In this document: positions 27,569 through 38,377 of the stretch, in pieces
Numbering within the stretch: position 1 is the first letter of the stretch
Layout of the letters: each line of letters opens with the position of its first letter
Assembly: GCF_900205755.1 (NCBI RefSeq)
Contig: NZ_OANS01000001.1
Coordinates: 124,001-188,000, forward strand
Source of the DNA: Polynucleobacter meluiroseus
GTDB lineage: Bacteria > Pseudomonadota > Gammaproteobacteria > Burkholderiales > Burkholderiaceae
DNA: 64,000 nt
Direction of reading: 5' to 3'
Notes under the pieces: generated by a model
The model's database searches: none
Seen by the model: only the letters and a program-made list of their open reading frames with translations
Told to the model about the DNA's origin: nothing
Made by a program: the position numbers and the translations under genes

Positions 27569-30500
27569 ATGAACGCACCCTTAGCTTTAAATCAATTGCT
27601 AGACGCCGAGGCAGCAGCTCCGCGCTTGCGTGAAATTCCTTACAACTACACCTCTTTTTCAGATCGTGAAATTGTGATTCGCCTCTTGGGCGAGGAATCT
27701 TGGCGCGCCCTGAGTTCACTGCGTGGGGCACGTCGTACCGGTCGCTCAGCTCGTATGTTATTCGAGGTGCTCGGCGATATCTGGGTGGTTCAGCGCAACC
27801 CTTATTTGCAAGATGATTTACTGGATAACGCTAAACGCCGTCAACTATTGGTGGATGCTTTATGGCATCGCCTGGGCGAGGTAAAGAAACGCGCTGGTGA
27901 GGAATCGGCAGAGCAAGTTGGAATTTTGCTCAGTGCTGCCCGCCGTGCAGTGGAAAACTTTGAGCAGGGCTTTAAGGAAGTTGAAATCATCCGTAAGCGC
28001 GCTCGCAAAGAGCTTGGGCGTCATACAGCTTCTGACAATATTTGTTTCGATGGTATGTCCCGTGCCGCCCATGTGACCGATGCAACCGATTGGCGTGTCG
28101 AGTTTCCGTTGGTGGTTCTCAAGCCCGACTATGAATCTGAGATTCCTGGCCTCGTTAAGGGTTGTATTGCGCTCGGACTGACAATTATTCCGCGCGGAGG
28201 AGGCACTGGCTATACCGGTGGCGCCATCCCTTTGTACGCCATGTCGGCAGTGATTAATACTGAAAAACTCGAACAAATTGATAGCGTTAAAAGTAAACGT
28301 TTGCCTGGCGTCGAGCATGAAGTCTCTACCATCTTTACTGGCGCTGGGGTTGTTACCCGTCGCGTAGCAGATGCGGCAGAACGCGCTGGCTTGGTGTTTG
28401 CGGTTGATCCAACTTCAGCAGATGCGAGCTGTATCGGCGGCAATATTGCCATGAACGCTGGTGGGAAGAAGGCCGTGTTGTGGGGAACTGCACTCGATAA
28501 CTTGGCAAGCTGGCGGATGGTGGATCCTGACGGAAATTGGCTTGATGTTGAGCGTCTTGACCATAACCTAGGCAAGATCCACGTTGCTGAAACCGTCCGC
28601 TTCCAGTTGACATGGTCTGATGGCTTGAGTGAGCCTGGCCAACGTATTCTTAAACAAGAAACCTTGGTAGTTCCAGGCAAGCGTTTCCGTAAAGAGGGAT
28701 TGGGCAAAGACGTTACTGACAAATTCTTATCAGGCTTGCCAGGCATTCAAAAAGAAGGCTGTGACGGCTTAATTACCAGCGCTACTTGGATCTTGCATCG
28801 CATGCCTAAGCATATGCGTACGGTTTGCCTAGAATTTTTTGGTCAAGCGCGCGAAGCGATACCTAGTATTGTGGAAATTAAAGCGTATTTAGATGGCTTG
28901 ACTAAAGAGGGCGGCCCAATTTTGGCTGGCTTGGAGCATTTGGATGACCGTTATCTAAAAGCAGTGGGTTACTCCACTAAATCAAAGCGCAATAGTTTGC
29001 CTAAGATGGTCCTCATCGGTGATATCGCCGGCGATGATGAGCAGGCAGTGGCAGCGGCAACTAGTGAAGTGGTCCGTATGGCCAACCTGCGCGTTGGTGA
29101 AGGTTTTGTAGCAGTGAGCCCAGAGGCACGCAAGAAGTTTTGGTTGGATCGCGCACGCACTGCGGCAATTGCGCGCCATACCAATGCGTTCAAGATTAAC
29201 GAAGATGTGGTGATTCCGTTGCCACGTATGGGTGAGTACACCGAAGGGATTGAGCGCATCAATATTGAGCTCTCACTGAAGAACAAGCTTCAAGTACTCG
29301 ATGGTCTAGAAGTCTTTTTACACAAGGGCGCCCTGCCTTTAGGTAAATCGACTGAGGACGACGATATCCCTACAGCAGAAATTTTGGGGGACCGTGTAGA
29401 GCAAGCGCTCCAACTCATTGAGGGTGTGAGAAATCGTTGGTCGGATTGGCTCGCTAATATGGATGCCTACTTTCCGGAATTGCAGAACTTCACATTGCGA
29501 GCTTCTTGGAAAGAAGAAGTGCGTGCTGAACTACGGATTATTTTCGGCGGCTTATCCTTTGAGCCGATCCTGAGTGAGTTAGAGGCGATTCATAAGAAAA
29601 TTTTGCGTAAGCGGGTGTTTATCGCTTTGCATATGCATGCCGGTGACGGTAACGTGCATACCAATATTCCCGTCAATTCCGATGACTACGAGATGCTGCA
29701 AGACGCGCATCAGGCAGTAGATCGGATTATGAAATTAGCCCGCTCATTAGACGGGGTGATTTCAGGTGAGCACGGAATTGGTATTACCAAGCTGGAATAC
29801 CTGACTGAAGAAGAGCTCAAGGACTTCCGTAGCTATAAGAATCGCGTGGATCCTGAGGGTCGCTTCAATAAAGGCAAGTTGATGCCACATGCTGACCTCA
29901 GCATGGCCTACACCCCCAGTTTTGGCTTGATGGGACACGAGTCCATCATCATGCAGCAAAGCGATATCGGTGCCATAGCTGATAGTGTGAAGGATTGCTT
30001 GCGCTGCGGTAAATGTAAGCCGGTATGTGCCACGCACGTACCGCGAGCCAACTTGCTCTACAGTCCACGTGACAAAATTTTGGCGACTTCTTTATTGATT
30101 GAAGCTTTCTTATACGAAGAGCAAACCCGCCGTGGTGTATCTATTCGCCACTGGGAAATGTTGGATGACGTGGCCGCGCATTGCACGGTTTGTCATAAGT
30201 GCCTCACGCCATGCCCAGTCAATATTGACTTTGGCGAAGTGTCGATGAATATGCGCAATCTGTTGCGCAAGATGGGTAAACAACAATTTAATCCCGGCAC
30301 TGCTGCATCGATGTTCTTCTTAAATGCTACCAATCCAGAAACTATTAATTTAGTTCGCAAAGTGATGATTGGTTGGGGTTACAAATTGCAGCGTTTAGGC
30401 AATGATGTTTTCCGTAAGCTGGCGCGTAAGCAAACAGCGCATCCGCCAGCAACTGTCACCAAGCCAAACATGAAAGAACAGGTCATTTTCTTTGTGAATA

Positions 30501-31408
30501 AGAAGATGCCAGGCAATTTACCTAAGAAGACTGCGCGGGCTTTGCTGGACATTGAGGATGCGAACTATGTTCCTATCATTCGTGATCCGCAAACTACCTC
30601 TGCTGATACCGAGGCTGTCTTTTACTTTCCTGGTTGTGGTTCCGAGCGCCTCTTTTCTCAGGTGGGCTTAGCAACGCAAGCCATGCTCTGGAATGTAGGT
30701 GTGCAGACGGTCTTGCCGCCAGGTTACTTATGTTGCGGTTATCCGCAGCGTGGCAATGGAGACTTCGATAAAGCGGAAAAGATGATTACCGATAATCGAG
30801 TCCTCTTCCATCGAGTTGCGAATACCTTAAATTATCTTGATATTAAAACTGTCGTTGTGTCTTGCGGAACTTGTTACGACCAGTTGGCGGGTTATCAGTT
30901 CGACCAAATTTTCCCGGGCTGCCGAATTATTGATATCCATGAATATTTACTAGAGAAGGGTCTTAAGCTTTCTGGAGTATCTGGCGTGCGGTACATGTAT
31001 CACGATCCATGCCATTCACCTATGAAGCTTCAGGACCCCATCAAAACAGTTAACGAGCTGATTACGCAAGAAGATGGCAAGGCTATTTTGAAGAATGATC
31101 GTTGCTGTGGTGAGGCGGGCACCCTTGCAGTCACGCGGCCAGATATTTCGACGCAAATTCGTTTTCGTAAGCAGATTGAAATGGAAAAGGGCGCCAACGA
31201 CTTACGTAAGGATGACTTTGTGGGCGAAGTCAAAGTGTTGACTAGCTGCCCATCTTGCCTGCAGGGCTTAACTCGTTTTGATGCAGATAGCGGTACAACT
31301 GCAGACTATATTGTGGTCGAAATGGCGCAAAAAATATTGGGCGAGAACTGGATGCAAGAGTACGTAGCCAAAGCCAATCAAGGCGGCATTGAAAGGGTCT
31401 TGGTCTAA
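27569..31408 (+). CDS. FAD-linked oxidase/Fe-S oxidoreductase fusion, YdiJ-like with DUF3683
   Basis: 1279 residues. An N-terminal DUF3683-like helical domain (about 20-160) precedes a PCMH-type FAD-binding domain ([15 protein letters not shown] near 209, [17 protein letters not shown]) and the FAD-oxidase C domain ([26 protein letters not shown]). Two 4Fe-4S motifs follow ([11 protein letters not shown] near 810, [12 protein letters not shown] near 872), then two CCG domains ([10 protein letters not shown]...LCCGYPQRG near 1023-1055; DPCHSP...RCCGEAG near 1150-1180) as in GlpC and LutA. It resembles D-lactate or D-2-hydroxyglutarate dehydrogenases feeding electrons to the quinone pool; the substrate is not determined. 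Confidence 0.9.
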   Translation: MNAPLALNQLLDAEAAAPRLREIPYNYTSFSDREIVIRLLGEESWRALSSLRGARRTGRSARMLFEVLGDIWVVQRNPYLQDDLLDNAKRRQLLVDALWHRLGEVKKRAGEESAEQVGILLSAARRAVENFEQGFKEVEIIRKRARKELGRHTASDNICFDGMSRAAHVTDATDWRVEFPLVVLKPDYESEIPGLVKGCIALGLTIIPRGGGTGYTGGAIPLYAMSAVINTEKLEQIDSVKSKRLPGVEHEVSTIFTGAGVVTRRVADAAERAGLVFAVDPTSADASCIGGNIAMNAGGKKAVLWGTALDNLASWRMVDPDGNWLDVERLDHNLGKIHVAETVRFQLTWSDGLSEPGQRILKQETLVVPGKRFRKEGLGKDVTDKFLSGLPGIQKEGCDGLITSATWILHRMPKHMRTVCLEFFGQAREAIPSIVEIKAYLDGLTKEGGPILAGLEHLDDRYLKAVGYSTKSKRNSLPKMVLIGDIAGDDEQAVAAATSEVVRMANLRVGEGFVAVSPEARKKFWLDRARTAAIARHTNAFKINEDVVIPLPRMGEYTEGIERINIELSLKNKLQVLDGLEVFLHKGALPLGKSTEDDDIPTAEILGDRVEQALQLIEGVRNRWSDWLANMDAYFPELQNFTLRASWKEEVRAELRIIFGGLSFEPILSELEAIHKKILRKRVFIALHMHAGDGNVHTNIPVNSDDYEMLQDAHQAVDRIMKLARSLDGVISGEHGIGITKLEYLTEEELKDFRSYKNRVDPEGRFNKGKLMPHADLSMAYTPSFGLMGHESIIMQQSDIGAIADSVKDCLRCGKCKPVCATHVPRANLLYSPRDKILATSLLIEAFLYEEQTRRGVSIRHWEMLDDVAAHCTVCHKCLTPCPVNIDFGEVSMNMRNLLRKMGKQQFNPGTAASMFFLNATNPETINLVRKVMIGWGYKLQRLGNDVFRKLARKQTAHPPATVTKPNMKEQVIFFVNKKMPGNLPKKTARALLDIEDANYVPIIRDPQTTSADTEAVFYFPGCGSERLFSQVGLATQAMLWNVGVQTVLPPGYLCCGYPQRGNGDFDKAEKMITDNRVLFHRVANTLNYLDIKTVVVSCGTCYDQLAGYQFDQIFPGCRIIDIHEYLLEKGLKLSGVSGVRYMYHDPCHSPMKLQDPIKTVNELITQEDGKAILKNDRCCGEAGTLAVTRPDISTQIRFRKQIEMEKGANDLRKDDFVGEVKVLTSCPSCLQGLTRFDADSGTTADYIVVEMAQKILGENWMQEYVAKANQGGIERVLV

Positions 31409-31797
31409 TGATTCCAACTCAGGTCGTAGTGCATCAACAATCCAAAGTGTTGGAGTTGGGTTATGAGAATGGCAAAACCTATCGCTTGCCATTTGAACTA
31501 CTCAGGGTGTTATCTCCATCTGCTGAGGTGCAAGGGCACGGTCCTGGTCAAGAGACCTTACAAACGGGTAAGCGCGATGTCTTGATTGCGAATCTTGAGC
31601 CCGTAGGTCATTACGCTCTGAAACCTTCATTTTCAGATGGGCATGATTCTGGCTTATATTCTTGGAGCTTCTTGCTGCATCTCTGTGAAAATCAAGACTC
31701 CTTGTGGCAGGCCTACTTGGCGCGTTTAGCTGCGGCAGGCTTGGAACGAGATGCGCCTATGATTGTTGCCGGTGGCCATGCTTGCGGTAGTCATTAA
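31408..31797 (+). CDS. DUF971 protein (gamma-butyrobetaine hydroxylase N-terminal-like)
   Basis: 129 residues. The domain of about 15-95 (LELGYENGKTYRLPFELLRV, then GHYALKPSFSDGHDSGLYSW) matches DUF971, which also forms the N-terminal domain of gamma-butyrobetaine hydroxylases and occurs in Fe-S-related proteins; on its own its role is unknown. The ATG shares a base with the upstream stop (TAATG), so translation is coupled to the oxidoreductase. Placed directly before ubiE, a pairing common in betaproteobacteria. Confidence 0.85.
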   Translation: MIPTQVVVHQQSKVLELGYENGKTYRLPFELLRVLSPSAEVQGHGPGQETLQTGKRDVLIANLEPVGHYALKPSFSDGHDSGLYSWSFLLHLCENQDSLWQAYLARLAAAGLERDAPMIVAGGHACGSH

Positions 31798-31843
31798 GCG
31801 TTCAGTGAATCTGATTTAATTTAATTAAGCGAAAAAGAACTTC

Positions 31844-32587
31844 ATGAGTAAAACCCATTTCGGCTATCAAAGTGTGGATGAGGCCGAAAAGGCAAATAAG
31901 GTCGCTGAGGTGTTTCATTCGGTGGCGAGCAAATACGATGTCATGAATGATTTCATGTCCTTCGGTTTGCATCGGCTGTGGAAAAAATTGACAATTGCAC
32001 GCGCTCAGGTGCGCCCTGGTCAAAAAGTCTTGGATATTGCTGGTGGAACTGGGGATTTAGCGGCTGCGTTTGCCCGTGCAGCAGATTGGGGTTATCAAGC
32101 GGATGCACAAGTGTGGCTAAGCGATATCAATGCCTCTATGCTGGGAGTTGGGCGCGATCGACTGTTGGATCAAGGTTTGGCTTTGCCTTGCGTCCAATTT
32201 GATGCGGAGCAAATTCCCTTTCCGGCGAATCACTTTGATGTGGTGACGGTTGCTTTTGGTTTGCGGAATATGACGCACAAAGAGCGTGCGTTGCAGGAAA
32301 TGTGCCGTGTGATTAAGCCGGGTGGCCGGGTGTTGGTTTTAGAGTTTTCTAAGCCCGATGCATTTATTCAGCCCATCTATGATGTGTACTCATTTAAGGT
32401 ATTGCCTTGGCTAGGTGAGAAGATTGCGCAAGATTCAGAAAGCTATCGCTACTTAGCGGAATCCATCCGTATGCACCCAGATGCACCAGCCCTGAAAGAA
32501 ATGATGCTGGAGGCAGGTTTTGACGAGGTTGAAGTCCACAGAATGTCTGGGGGTATTGTTGCTCTGCATATTGGTATTAAATACTGA
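31844..32587 (+). CDS. ubiE: ubiquinone/menaquinone biosynthesis C-methyltransferase (UbiE)
   Basis: SAM-dependent C-methylation of the benzoquinol ring in ubiquinone synthesis. 247 residues. Signatures: [17 protein letters not shown], motif [17 protein letters not shown], and the family stretch [18 protein letters not shown] followed by [14 protein letters not shown]. The C-terminal [14 protein letters not shown] is standard. It heads the ubiE-(Tim44-like)-ubiJ-ubiB series. Only ubiquinone is expected in a betaproteobacterium. Confidence 0.97.
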   Translation: MSKTHFGYQSVDEAEKANKVAEVFHSVASKYDVMNDFMSFGLHRLWKKLTIARAQVRPGQKVLDIAGGTGDLAAAFARAADWGYQADAQVWLSDINASMLGVGRDRLLDQGLALPCVQFDAEQIPFPANHFDVVTVAFGLRNMTHKERALQEMCRVIKPGGRVLVLEFSKPDAFIQPIYDVYSFKVLPWLGEKIAQDSESYRYLAESIRMHPDAPALKEMMLEAGFDEVEVHRMSGGIVALHIGIKY

Positions 32588-32665
32588 GTATTGTTAATTA
32601 CAAATTCGCTGTTCCTTTGTGAAGTAGAAGTTCAGAAGTCAGTAGTGACCTTTAGGAGTAACAAA

Positions 32666-33562
32666 ATGAATGCACATTTTTTTAAAGCAGCATTTCTCAG
32701 CTTGAGCTTGGTATTTGCTTTGGTTGGCGAGGTCGATGCAGCCCGTTTGGGCGGCGGCAGAAGTATTGGACGCGCCCCGAGTGCGCCAATGCAAAAACAA
32801 GCTGCCCCTGTGCAAAAGCCAGCACAGCCGACCCAAGCAACTGCACCACAAGCCCCGACCCCTAGCCGTTTTGGCGGTATGGGCGGTATGTTAGGTGGCT
32901 TGGCTGCAGGTCTGGGTATTGGCTATCTTTTATCCCATTTTGGTATGGGTGAAGCGGCATCCTCACTCATCACAGGATTATTAATTGCCGCATTAGCTGG
33001 CTTCGTCATTCTCTTTGTAATCAGAAAGTTGATGCCTGCTTTGTCGGGCGCTCAACGGGCTCCAGCCCCTTCTCAGGGCATGCAACGTACTAGCTTTGAT
33101 CCATCGCCACGGCAGGATCCAGCCTTTGCGCCGATTGCGAATAATTTTGGCGGCAGTTCAAACGAGCCGGCCCCATTTCAGTCGACCTTACCGCCAGGTT
33201 TCGATGAATATGCGTTCTTGGGAAATGCCAAGCAGTATTTTGTGGCACTTCAAAAAGCCTGGGATCAAGGGGATTTGGCTGCTTTACACGAATATACGAC
33301 CCCAGAAATGTTTGCTACGATCTCGCAAGACTTGGCTGGACGAGCTGACAGTTCAAATCAAACCGATGTGCTGTCCATTGAGGCAAAGTTAATCGGCATT
33401 GAAACTAACGCAAACCGGTACTACTGCAGCGTGCAATTTACCGGCATGATTTCTGAGCAACCTGGCGCACCTGCCAACCACTTCTCAGAATTATGGAATT
33501 TGAGCAAACCAGTTGAGGGTCCAGGAGGCTGGGTTTTGGCAGGCATTTCTCAGTTAGTTTAA
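32666..33562 (+). CDS. Tim44-like domain membrane protein
   Basis: 298 residues from the ATG at 32666, chosen for its AGGAG ribosome binding site five bases upstream; an earlier TTG (32591) has none. A signal peptide (1-25, cleavage likely after GEVDA), a low-complexity Pro/Gln/Ala stretch (about 30-72), a Gly-rich segment and a transmembrane helix (about 105-125, ITGLLIAALAGFVILFVI) precede a C-terminal Tim44-type lipid-binding domain (about 180-298, FLGNAKQYFVALQKAWDQGD). Such proteins sit between ubiE and ubiJ in Burkholderiaceae. The function is unknown; a membrane or ubiquinone-related role is only suggested by position. Confidence 0.85.
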   Translation: MNAHFFKAAFLSLSLVFALVGEVDAARLGGGRSIGRAPSAPMQKQAAPVQKPAQPTQATAPQAPTPSRFGGMGGMLGGLAAGLGIGYLLSHFGMGEAASSLITGLLIAALAGFVILFVIRKLMPALSGAQRAPAPSQGMQRTSFDPSPRQDPAFAPIANNFGGSSNEPAPFQSTLPPGFDEYAFLGNAKQYFVALQKAWDQGDLAALHEYTTPEMFATISQDLAGRADSSNQTDVLSIEAKLIGIETNANRYYCSVQFTGMISEQPGAPANHFSELWNLSKPVEGPGGWVLAGISQLV

Positions 33563-33583
33563 GCTTGAGGCACTTTCCAATGG

Positions 33584-33608
33584 AAACCCGCACGAGTGCG
33601 GGTTTTTT
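33584..33608 (+). terminator. intrinsic terminator after the Tim44-like gene
   Basis: AAACCCGC and GCGGGTTT form an eight-pair stem around a six-base loop, followed by TTTTTT. The ubiJ start lies just beyond (33615), so ubiJ-ubiB must rely on read-through or a promoter within this hairpin region. Confidence 0.85.
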
Positions 33609-33614
33609 ACACTT

Positions 33615-34235
33615 ATGAGCACTGATACTCTTCCAGGTCACACCATCGCCGCTGACGCAGTTTGTCGCGGGATTAACCACGTGCTTGCAAGTGAGCCTTG
33701 GGCAATGGCTGAATTGGCGCGTCATGCAAATAAGACGATTTTGCTGAAGTTACCTGTCGGCAATCTCGGAGTCCAATTAAGTGACCAAGGCCTCTTAAAG
33801 GTTGCTGCTGATAATGAAAATCCAAGCCTCATTCTGGATGTTTCTGCCCAGGCGCTCAGCGAGCTCATTGGCGGCCCAGGTAATTTACGGGAACAGGCTT
33901 TTAAAGCCGTTCGGATTACTGGTGATGCAGACTTAGCGCAATTATTAGGACGTCTTGCAGGACAGGTTCGCTGGGACTATGAAGAAGACTTAGCTCGCAT
34001 GGTGGGAGACGCGCAAGCCCACTTGACAGTGCGCGAGGGTAAGAAATTGCTAAAGGCCGGACAAGCTGCTGCACAAGATTTTTTAGGTAATGTAATTGAG
34101 TACCTTACTGAGGAGAATCAGGTGCTACTGAATAAGCGAGACTTGATGGCTCGCAAAGTGGAATTAAACGACTTGCGTGATGCAGTGGATCGCATAGAAA
34201 AACGCATCCAATTATTAGAAAAAAAGGCTTCATAA
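33615..34235 (+). CDS. ubiJ: ubiquinone biosynthesis accessory factor UbiJ (SCP2 domain)
   Basis: 206 residues. An SCP2 lipid-binding domain spans about 20-115 (VGNLGVQLSDQGLLKV, VRITGDADLAQLLGRLAG), followed by helical residues ending in a coiled coil (about 165-204, LNDLRDAVDRIEKRIQLLEKK). UbiJ binds the hydrophobic intermediates in the soluble Ubi complex and helps UbiB-dependent steps. ubiJ lies three bases before ubiB, matching the ubiE-ubiJ-ubiB operon of gammaproteobacteria. Confidence 0.93.
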   Translation: MSTDTLPGHTIAADAVCRGINHVLASEPWAMAELARHANKTILLKLPVGNLGVQLSDQGLLKVAADNENPSLILDVSAQALSELIGGPGNLREQAFKAVRITGDADLAQLLGRLAGQVRWDYEEDLARMVGDAQAHLTVREGKKLLKAGQAAAQDFLGNVIEYLTEENQVLLNKRDLMARKVELNDLRDAVDRIEKRIQLLEKKAS

Positions 34236-34238
34236 ACC

Positions 34239-35831
34239 GTGCGTCGATTAGCTCGTCTGTGTTTTATATTCTTTACCGCTTGGCGCTTTGGACTCTTGTC
34301 TTTATTGCGCGATCACCTCAAGCCAGGACTGCGCAGGGGATTTCTGTCGATTCTTTGTTGGGCTTCTCCAAATGCCCATTTACCCAGAGGCGAACGTATT
34401 CGTCTGACCCTAGAGGCGTTGGGGCCGATCTTCGTCAAGTTTGGCCAAGTACTTTCTACTAGACGGGATTTGCTACCAGAGGATATCTCCAATGAGTTAG
34501 CCAAGTTACAAGACCAAGTTCCCCCCTTTTCAAATGAAGAGTCGCGGCGTCTGATTGAAAAAGCATTGGGACAATCGATCGAGGAGATCTTCGTTAGCTT
34601 TGATGCGACGCCAGTGGCAAGTGCTTCTGTCGCACAAGTGCATTTTGGCGTGTTGCGAGCCACTGAGAAGCATCCAGAGTGGCAGGATCGTGCGGTTGCA
34701 ATTAAGGTCTTACGCCCAGGCATCTTGCCAGTAATTGATAACGATATTGCCTTGATGTATGACCTCGCAAGGATTATTGAAAAAGTATCCGAAGACGGCC
34801 GTCGCCTTAAGCCGCGAGAAAATGTAGCTGAGTTTGATACCCATTTGCATGATGAGTTGGATCTCATGCGTGAGGCGTCTAACGCCAGTCAGTTGCGCCG
34901 TTATTTTGTAGATTCAAAAAAGTTGATGATTCCAGAGATGTATTGGGACTTATGCCATACCAATGTCATCGTCATGGAGCGGATGTACGGTATTTCAATT
35001 GGGCGTTATGCAGAATTGCGCGCCGCCGGAGTGGACTTTAAAAAGCTCGCGTCCGATGGGGTGGAGATATTTTTCACCCAAGTATTTGAGTACGGCTTTT
35101 TCCATGCGGACATGCACCCTGGAAATATCATGATCAGCCTAGAGCCGGATACTTTCGGCCGTTTCATTTCTTTAGATTTCGGTATTGTTGGCGCCTTAAG
35201 CGAAACCGATAAAAACTACTTGGCCCTCAATTTCTTGGCTTTCTTCAATCGTGATTACCGACGCGTAGCTGAACTTCATATTGAATCCGGCTGGGTACCA
35301 GCGAATACTCGGGTTGAGGAGCTAGAGGGCGCCGTTCGTTCGGTTTGCGAACCCTACTTTGATCGCCCATTAAAGGAAATCTCTTTAGGCCTAGTTCTCA
35401 TGCGCCTCTTTCAGACTTCCCGTCGCTTTAAGGTGGAAATTCAGCCGCAATTGACTCTGCTGCAAAAGACCTTGTTAAATGTCGAAGGGCTCGCGCGCCA
35501 GTTAGATCCAGACCTAGACCTGTGGAAAACCGCCAAGCCGATTTTGGAAAAGTGGATCAGTCAGCAATTGGGTTGGCGCGGCCTCATCGACGGAATCAAG
35601 GCCGAAGCGCCAATGTGGGCCAAATTAGTACCTACTTTGCCCCGTTTAATTGCTGAAAGCCTGGCACAAAATCAGAGTCAATATCTTAAAAAGGACCAAA
35701 ATCAGCAATTGGAGCTGCTTAAAGCACTCTTGCTGGAAGAACGGCGCACCTACCGCTTATTTGTCGGCGCCTTACTTTTTGGAGGTGGTTTTTTGCTCGG
35801 CGTGTTAATTATTGGCCTGAGGATTTATTAA
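34239..35831 (+). CDS. ubiB: UbiB-family atypical kinase/ATPase for ubiquinone biosynthesis
   Basis: 530 residues, starting at GTG. The ABC1/ADCK family N-terminal KxGQ motif is [18 protein letters not shown]; the Ala-rich nucleotide loop is [11 protein letters not shown], the lysine lies in [11 protein letters not shown], and the catalytic part has [13 protein letters not shown] and SLDFGIVG. One or two hydrophobic helices end the protein ([17 protein letters not shown]), anchoring it to the inner membrane where it supports ubiquinone synthesis, possibly by extracting lipid intermediates. Translation is probably coupled to ubiJ. Confidence 0.96.
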   Translation: MRRLARLCFIFFTAWRFGLLSLLRDHLKPGLRRGFLSILCWASPNAHLPRGERIRLTLEALGPIFVKFGQVLSTRRDLLPEDISNELAKLQDQVPPFSNEESRRLIEKALGQSIEEIFVSFDATPVASASVAQVHFGVLRATEKHPEWQDRAVAIKVLRPGILPVIDNDIALMYDLARIIEKVSEDGRRLKPRENVAEFDTHLHDELDLMREASNASQLRRYFVDSKKLMIPEMYWDLCHTNVIVMERMYGISIGRYAELRAAGVDFKKLASDGVEIFFTQVFEYGFFHADMHPGNIMISLEPDTFGRFISLDFGIVGALSETDKNYLALNFLAFFNRDYRRVAELHIESGWVPANTRVEELEGAVRSVCEPYFDRPLKEISLGLVLMRLFQTSRRFKVEIQPQLTLLQKTLLNVEGLARQLDPDLDLWKTAKPILEKWISQQLGWRGLIDGIKAEAPMWAKLVPTLPRLIAESLAQNQSQYLKKDQNQQLELLKALLLEERRTYRLFVGALLFGGGFLLGVLIIGLRIY

Positions 35832-35889
35832 GCACTCGCTTGTCGTGGTCTATACCGCTAAAATGGCAAATTAGGCAAATCACAATTAC

Positions 35890-36540
35890 ATGAAAAAATA
35901 CTTTATCGCCGGCATTCTAGTTTGGGCACCCATGTCTGTCACCATATGGGTGATCGCGGGCGGCCTAGGTATGCTCGATGGTGTTTTTGGCTCGGTAATG
36001 CGTGCCATTATTGCCGTTTTCCCAAACCAGTTTGAGCCTGATCTGCAGCATTTCCGCGACTTACCAGGCGTAGGCATTCTGATCGTAGTGTCAGTCATCA
36101 TGTTTACCGGGCTGTTGGCCATTAACTTTGCCGGGCAGTGGTGGTTGCGGGCCTGGGATAACCTAATGCACCGCATCCCAATTGTCCGCTCAATTTACTC
36201 CAGCGTTCAGCAAGTCTCCTCCACTCTGTTCTCTGGCAACGGTCAGGCTTTCAGCAAGGCGCTATTAATTCGTTACCCTCATGCTGAATCATGGGCAATT
36301 GCATTTCAAACAGGCGCTCCTGCACAGGAAGTGACTGCAAAGTTGGGTGAGAACTACGTCAATGTATTTCTACCTACTACTCCCAATCCTACCTCTGGCT
36401 TTTTTATGATCGTACCCCGCTCACAAACGATCGAGTTGGATATGAGCGTGGAAGAGGCGCTCAAACATATTGTCTCTATGGGCTCTGTACCGCCCACGAT
36501 CCCAAACGATTTGACTGTGAAGTCAGCTCATTCATCTTGA
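35890..36540 (+). CDS. DUF502 membrane protein
   Basis: 216 residues. Two N-terminal transmembrane helices (about 5-28, IAGILVWAPMSVTIWVIAGG; about 55-82, VGILIVVSVIMFTGLLAI) are followed by the DUF502 motif IPIVRSIYSSVQQVSSTLF and a soluble domain with VFLPTTPNPTSGFFMIVP. The function is unknown; plant homologues of the family are COV1-type membrane proteins. It sits just before aspS, the normal position in Burkholderiales. Confidence 0.9.
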   Translation: MKKYFIAGILVWAPMSVTIWVIAGGLGMLDGVFGSVMRAIIAVFPNQFEPDLQHFRDLPGVGILIVVSVIMFTGLLAINFAGQWWLRAWDNLMHRIPIVRSIYSSVQQVSSTLFSGNGQAFSKALLIRYPHAESWAIAFQTGAPAQEVTAKLGENYVNVFLPTTPNPTSGFFMIVPRSQTIELDMSVEEALKHIVSMGSVPPTIPNDLTVKSAHSS

Positions 36541-36555
36541 TTTATAGGAAATTTT

Positions 36556-38355
36556 ATGTCGATGCGAAGCCACACCTGCGGCCAGGTTACTGAATTACTG
36601 ATTGGTCAAGAAGTCACCCTCTCTGGTTGGGTGAATCGTCGTCGTGACCATGGCGGCGTGATCTTTATTGACTTACGTGATCATCAAGGTTTCGTCCAAG
36701 TGGTATGCGATCCTGATCGCCCAGAAATGTTTGCTTTAGCTGAAGAAGTGCGCAACGAGTTTTGCATTCAGATCAAAGGATTGGTACGGGCGCGTCCTGC
36801 TGGCACTGAGAACAATGACTTGGTTAGCGGAAAAATTGAGATTTTGTGTCATAGCTTGGTGATTCTGAATGCGTCTATTACTCCGCCATTCCAGTTAGAT
36901 GACGAGAATTTATCCGAGACAACTCGCTTAACTCACCGCGTGCTGGATTTGCGTCGCCCACAGATGCAAAAGAATTTGCGTCTACGCTATAACGTCGCTA
37001 TGGAATGCCGCCGCTATTTAGATGCCGCGGGCTTTATCGATATTGAAACGCCTATGCTCACCAAGAGCACACCAGAAGGTGCGCGTGATTATTTGGTGCC
37101 ATCGCGTGTTCATGACGGTCAGTTTTTTGCCTTACCTCAGTCCCCCCAGTTATTTAAGCAGTTGTTGATGGTGGCGGGTTTTGATCGCTACTATCAAATT
37201 ACCAAATGTTTCCGTGATGAAGATTTACGGGCAGATCGTCAGCCTGAATTTACTCAGATTGACTGTGAAACTGCATTCCTGAGCGAGCTCGAGATTCGTG
37301 ATTTATTTGAAAACATGATTCGTCATATTTTCAAGGTCACCATGAATGTAGAGTTACCCAATCCCTTCCCGACCATGCCTTACTCCGAAGGTATGGCGCG
37401 TTTTGGCTCTGATAAGCCAGACCTGCGGGTGAACTTTGAATTTACCGAATTGACCGACTTGATGAAAGACGTCGATTTCAAGGTATTTTCTGGCGCCGCC
37501 AATCAAGAAGGCGGACGCGTAGTGGGCTTGTGTGTGCCCCGCGGCGCTGAAATTAGTCGTAGTGAAATTGATGACTACACTCAGTTTGTGGCGATCTACG
37601 GTGCCAAGGGTTTAGCTTGGATTAAAGTGAACAAGGTTGCTGATGGCCGCAATGGCTTGCAATCTCCTATCGTGAAGAACCTACATGATGCGGCAGTGGA
37701 AGGCATTATCAAGCGCACTGGTGCAAAAGATGGCGACATCATTTTCTTCGGCGCTGATAAAGAAAAAGTAGCCAACGATGCAATGGGTAATTTGCGACTC
37801 AAGATTGGTCATTCAGCATGGGGCAAAGCGCATGGACTCTTTTCTGAAGGCTGGAAGCCATTGTGGGTAGTTGATTTCCCCATGTTTGATTACGATGACA
37901 ATGAAGCGCGTTGGGTAGCTTGCCACCATCCCTTTACCAGTCCAAAAGACGAGCATATGCAGTATCTAGAAACCGCTCCAGGAAAATGTTTAGCGAAAGC
38001 CTACGACATGGTCCTCAATGGCAGTGAAATTGGCGGTGGCTCGGTACGTATCCATCAAGAGGCAGTGCAAAGCCAGGTATTCCGTGCCCTAAAGATTGGC
38101 GCTGAGGAAGCCCAAGCCAAGTTTGGATTCTTACTTGATGCCCTGCAGTATGGTGCGCCTCCCCATGGCGGTATTGCTTTTGGACTTGATCGTATTGTGA
38201 CTATGATGACTGGGGCTGATTCCATTCGTGACGTCATCGCCTTCCCTAAAACACAACGCGCGCAGTGCTTATTAACTCAGGCACCTAGCCCAGTGGATGA
38301 ACGTCAACTCAAAGAGTTGCATATTCGTTTACGTCAAGCAACTCCTGCAGCGTAA
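36556..38355 (+). CDS. aspS: aspartate-tRNA ligase, probably non-discriminating (Asp/Asn)
   Basis: 599 residues, bacterial-type class IIb synthetase: OB anticodon-binding domain (1-110), catalytic domain with motif 2 ([19 protein letters not shown]), the GAD insertion (about 290-425), and motif 3 ([14 protein letters not shown]). Residues RRDHGG (His32) and RPAGTEN (Gly83) correspond to the histidine and glycine linked in Pseudomonas to charging of both tRNA-Asp and tRNA-Asn. If so, Asn-tRNA forms through GatCAB, whose genes are outside the window. Ribosome binding site AGGAAA precedes the ATG. Confidence 0.96.
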   Translation: MSMRSHTCGQVTELLIGQEVTLSGWVNRRRDHGGVIFIDLRDHQGFVQVVCDPDRPEMFALAEEVRNEFCIQIKGLVRARPAGTENNDLVSGKIEILCHSLVILNASITPPFQLDDENLSETTRLTHRVLDLRRPQMQKNLRLRYNVAMECRRYLDAAGFIDIETPMLTKSTPEGARDYLVPSRVHDGQFFALPQSPQLFKQLLMVAGFDRYYQITKCFRDEDLRADRQPEFTQIDCETAFLSELEIRDLFENMIRHIFKVTMNVELPNPFPTMPYSEGMARFGSDKPDLRVNFEFTELTDLMKDVDFKVFSGAANQEGGRVVGLCVPRGAEISRSEIDDYTQFVAIYGAKGLAWIKVNKVADGRNGLQSPIVKNLHDAAVEGIIKRTGAKDGDIIFFGADKEKVANDAMGNLRLKIGHSAWGKAHGLFSEGWKPLWVVDFPMFDYDDNEARWVACHHPFTSPKDEHMQYLETAPGKCLAKAYDMVLNGSEIGGGSVRIHQEAVQSQVFRALKIGAEEAQAKFGFLLDALQYGAPPHGGIAFGLDRIVTMMTGADSIRDVIAFPKTQRAQCLLTQAPSPVDERQLKELHIRLRQATPAA

Positions 38356-38377
38356 TTTAGCGAGAAATTAGCTTATC

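Noticed and set aside
28210-28746. 178-codon open frame on the minus strand
   Set aside because: It lies wholly inside the FAD/Fe-S oxidoreductase gene in the opposite strand, has no recognisable domain and a biased Ser/Arg/Thr-rich composition typical of antisense frames.
34313-34867. 184-codon open frame on the minus strand
   Set aside because: Antisense shadow of ubiB, whose frame shows all conserved motifs; Ser/Arg-rich translation with no family resemblance.
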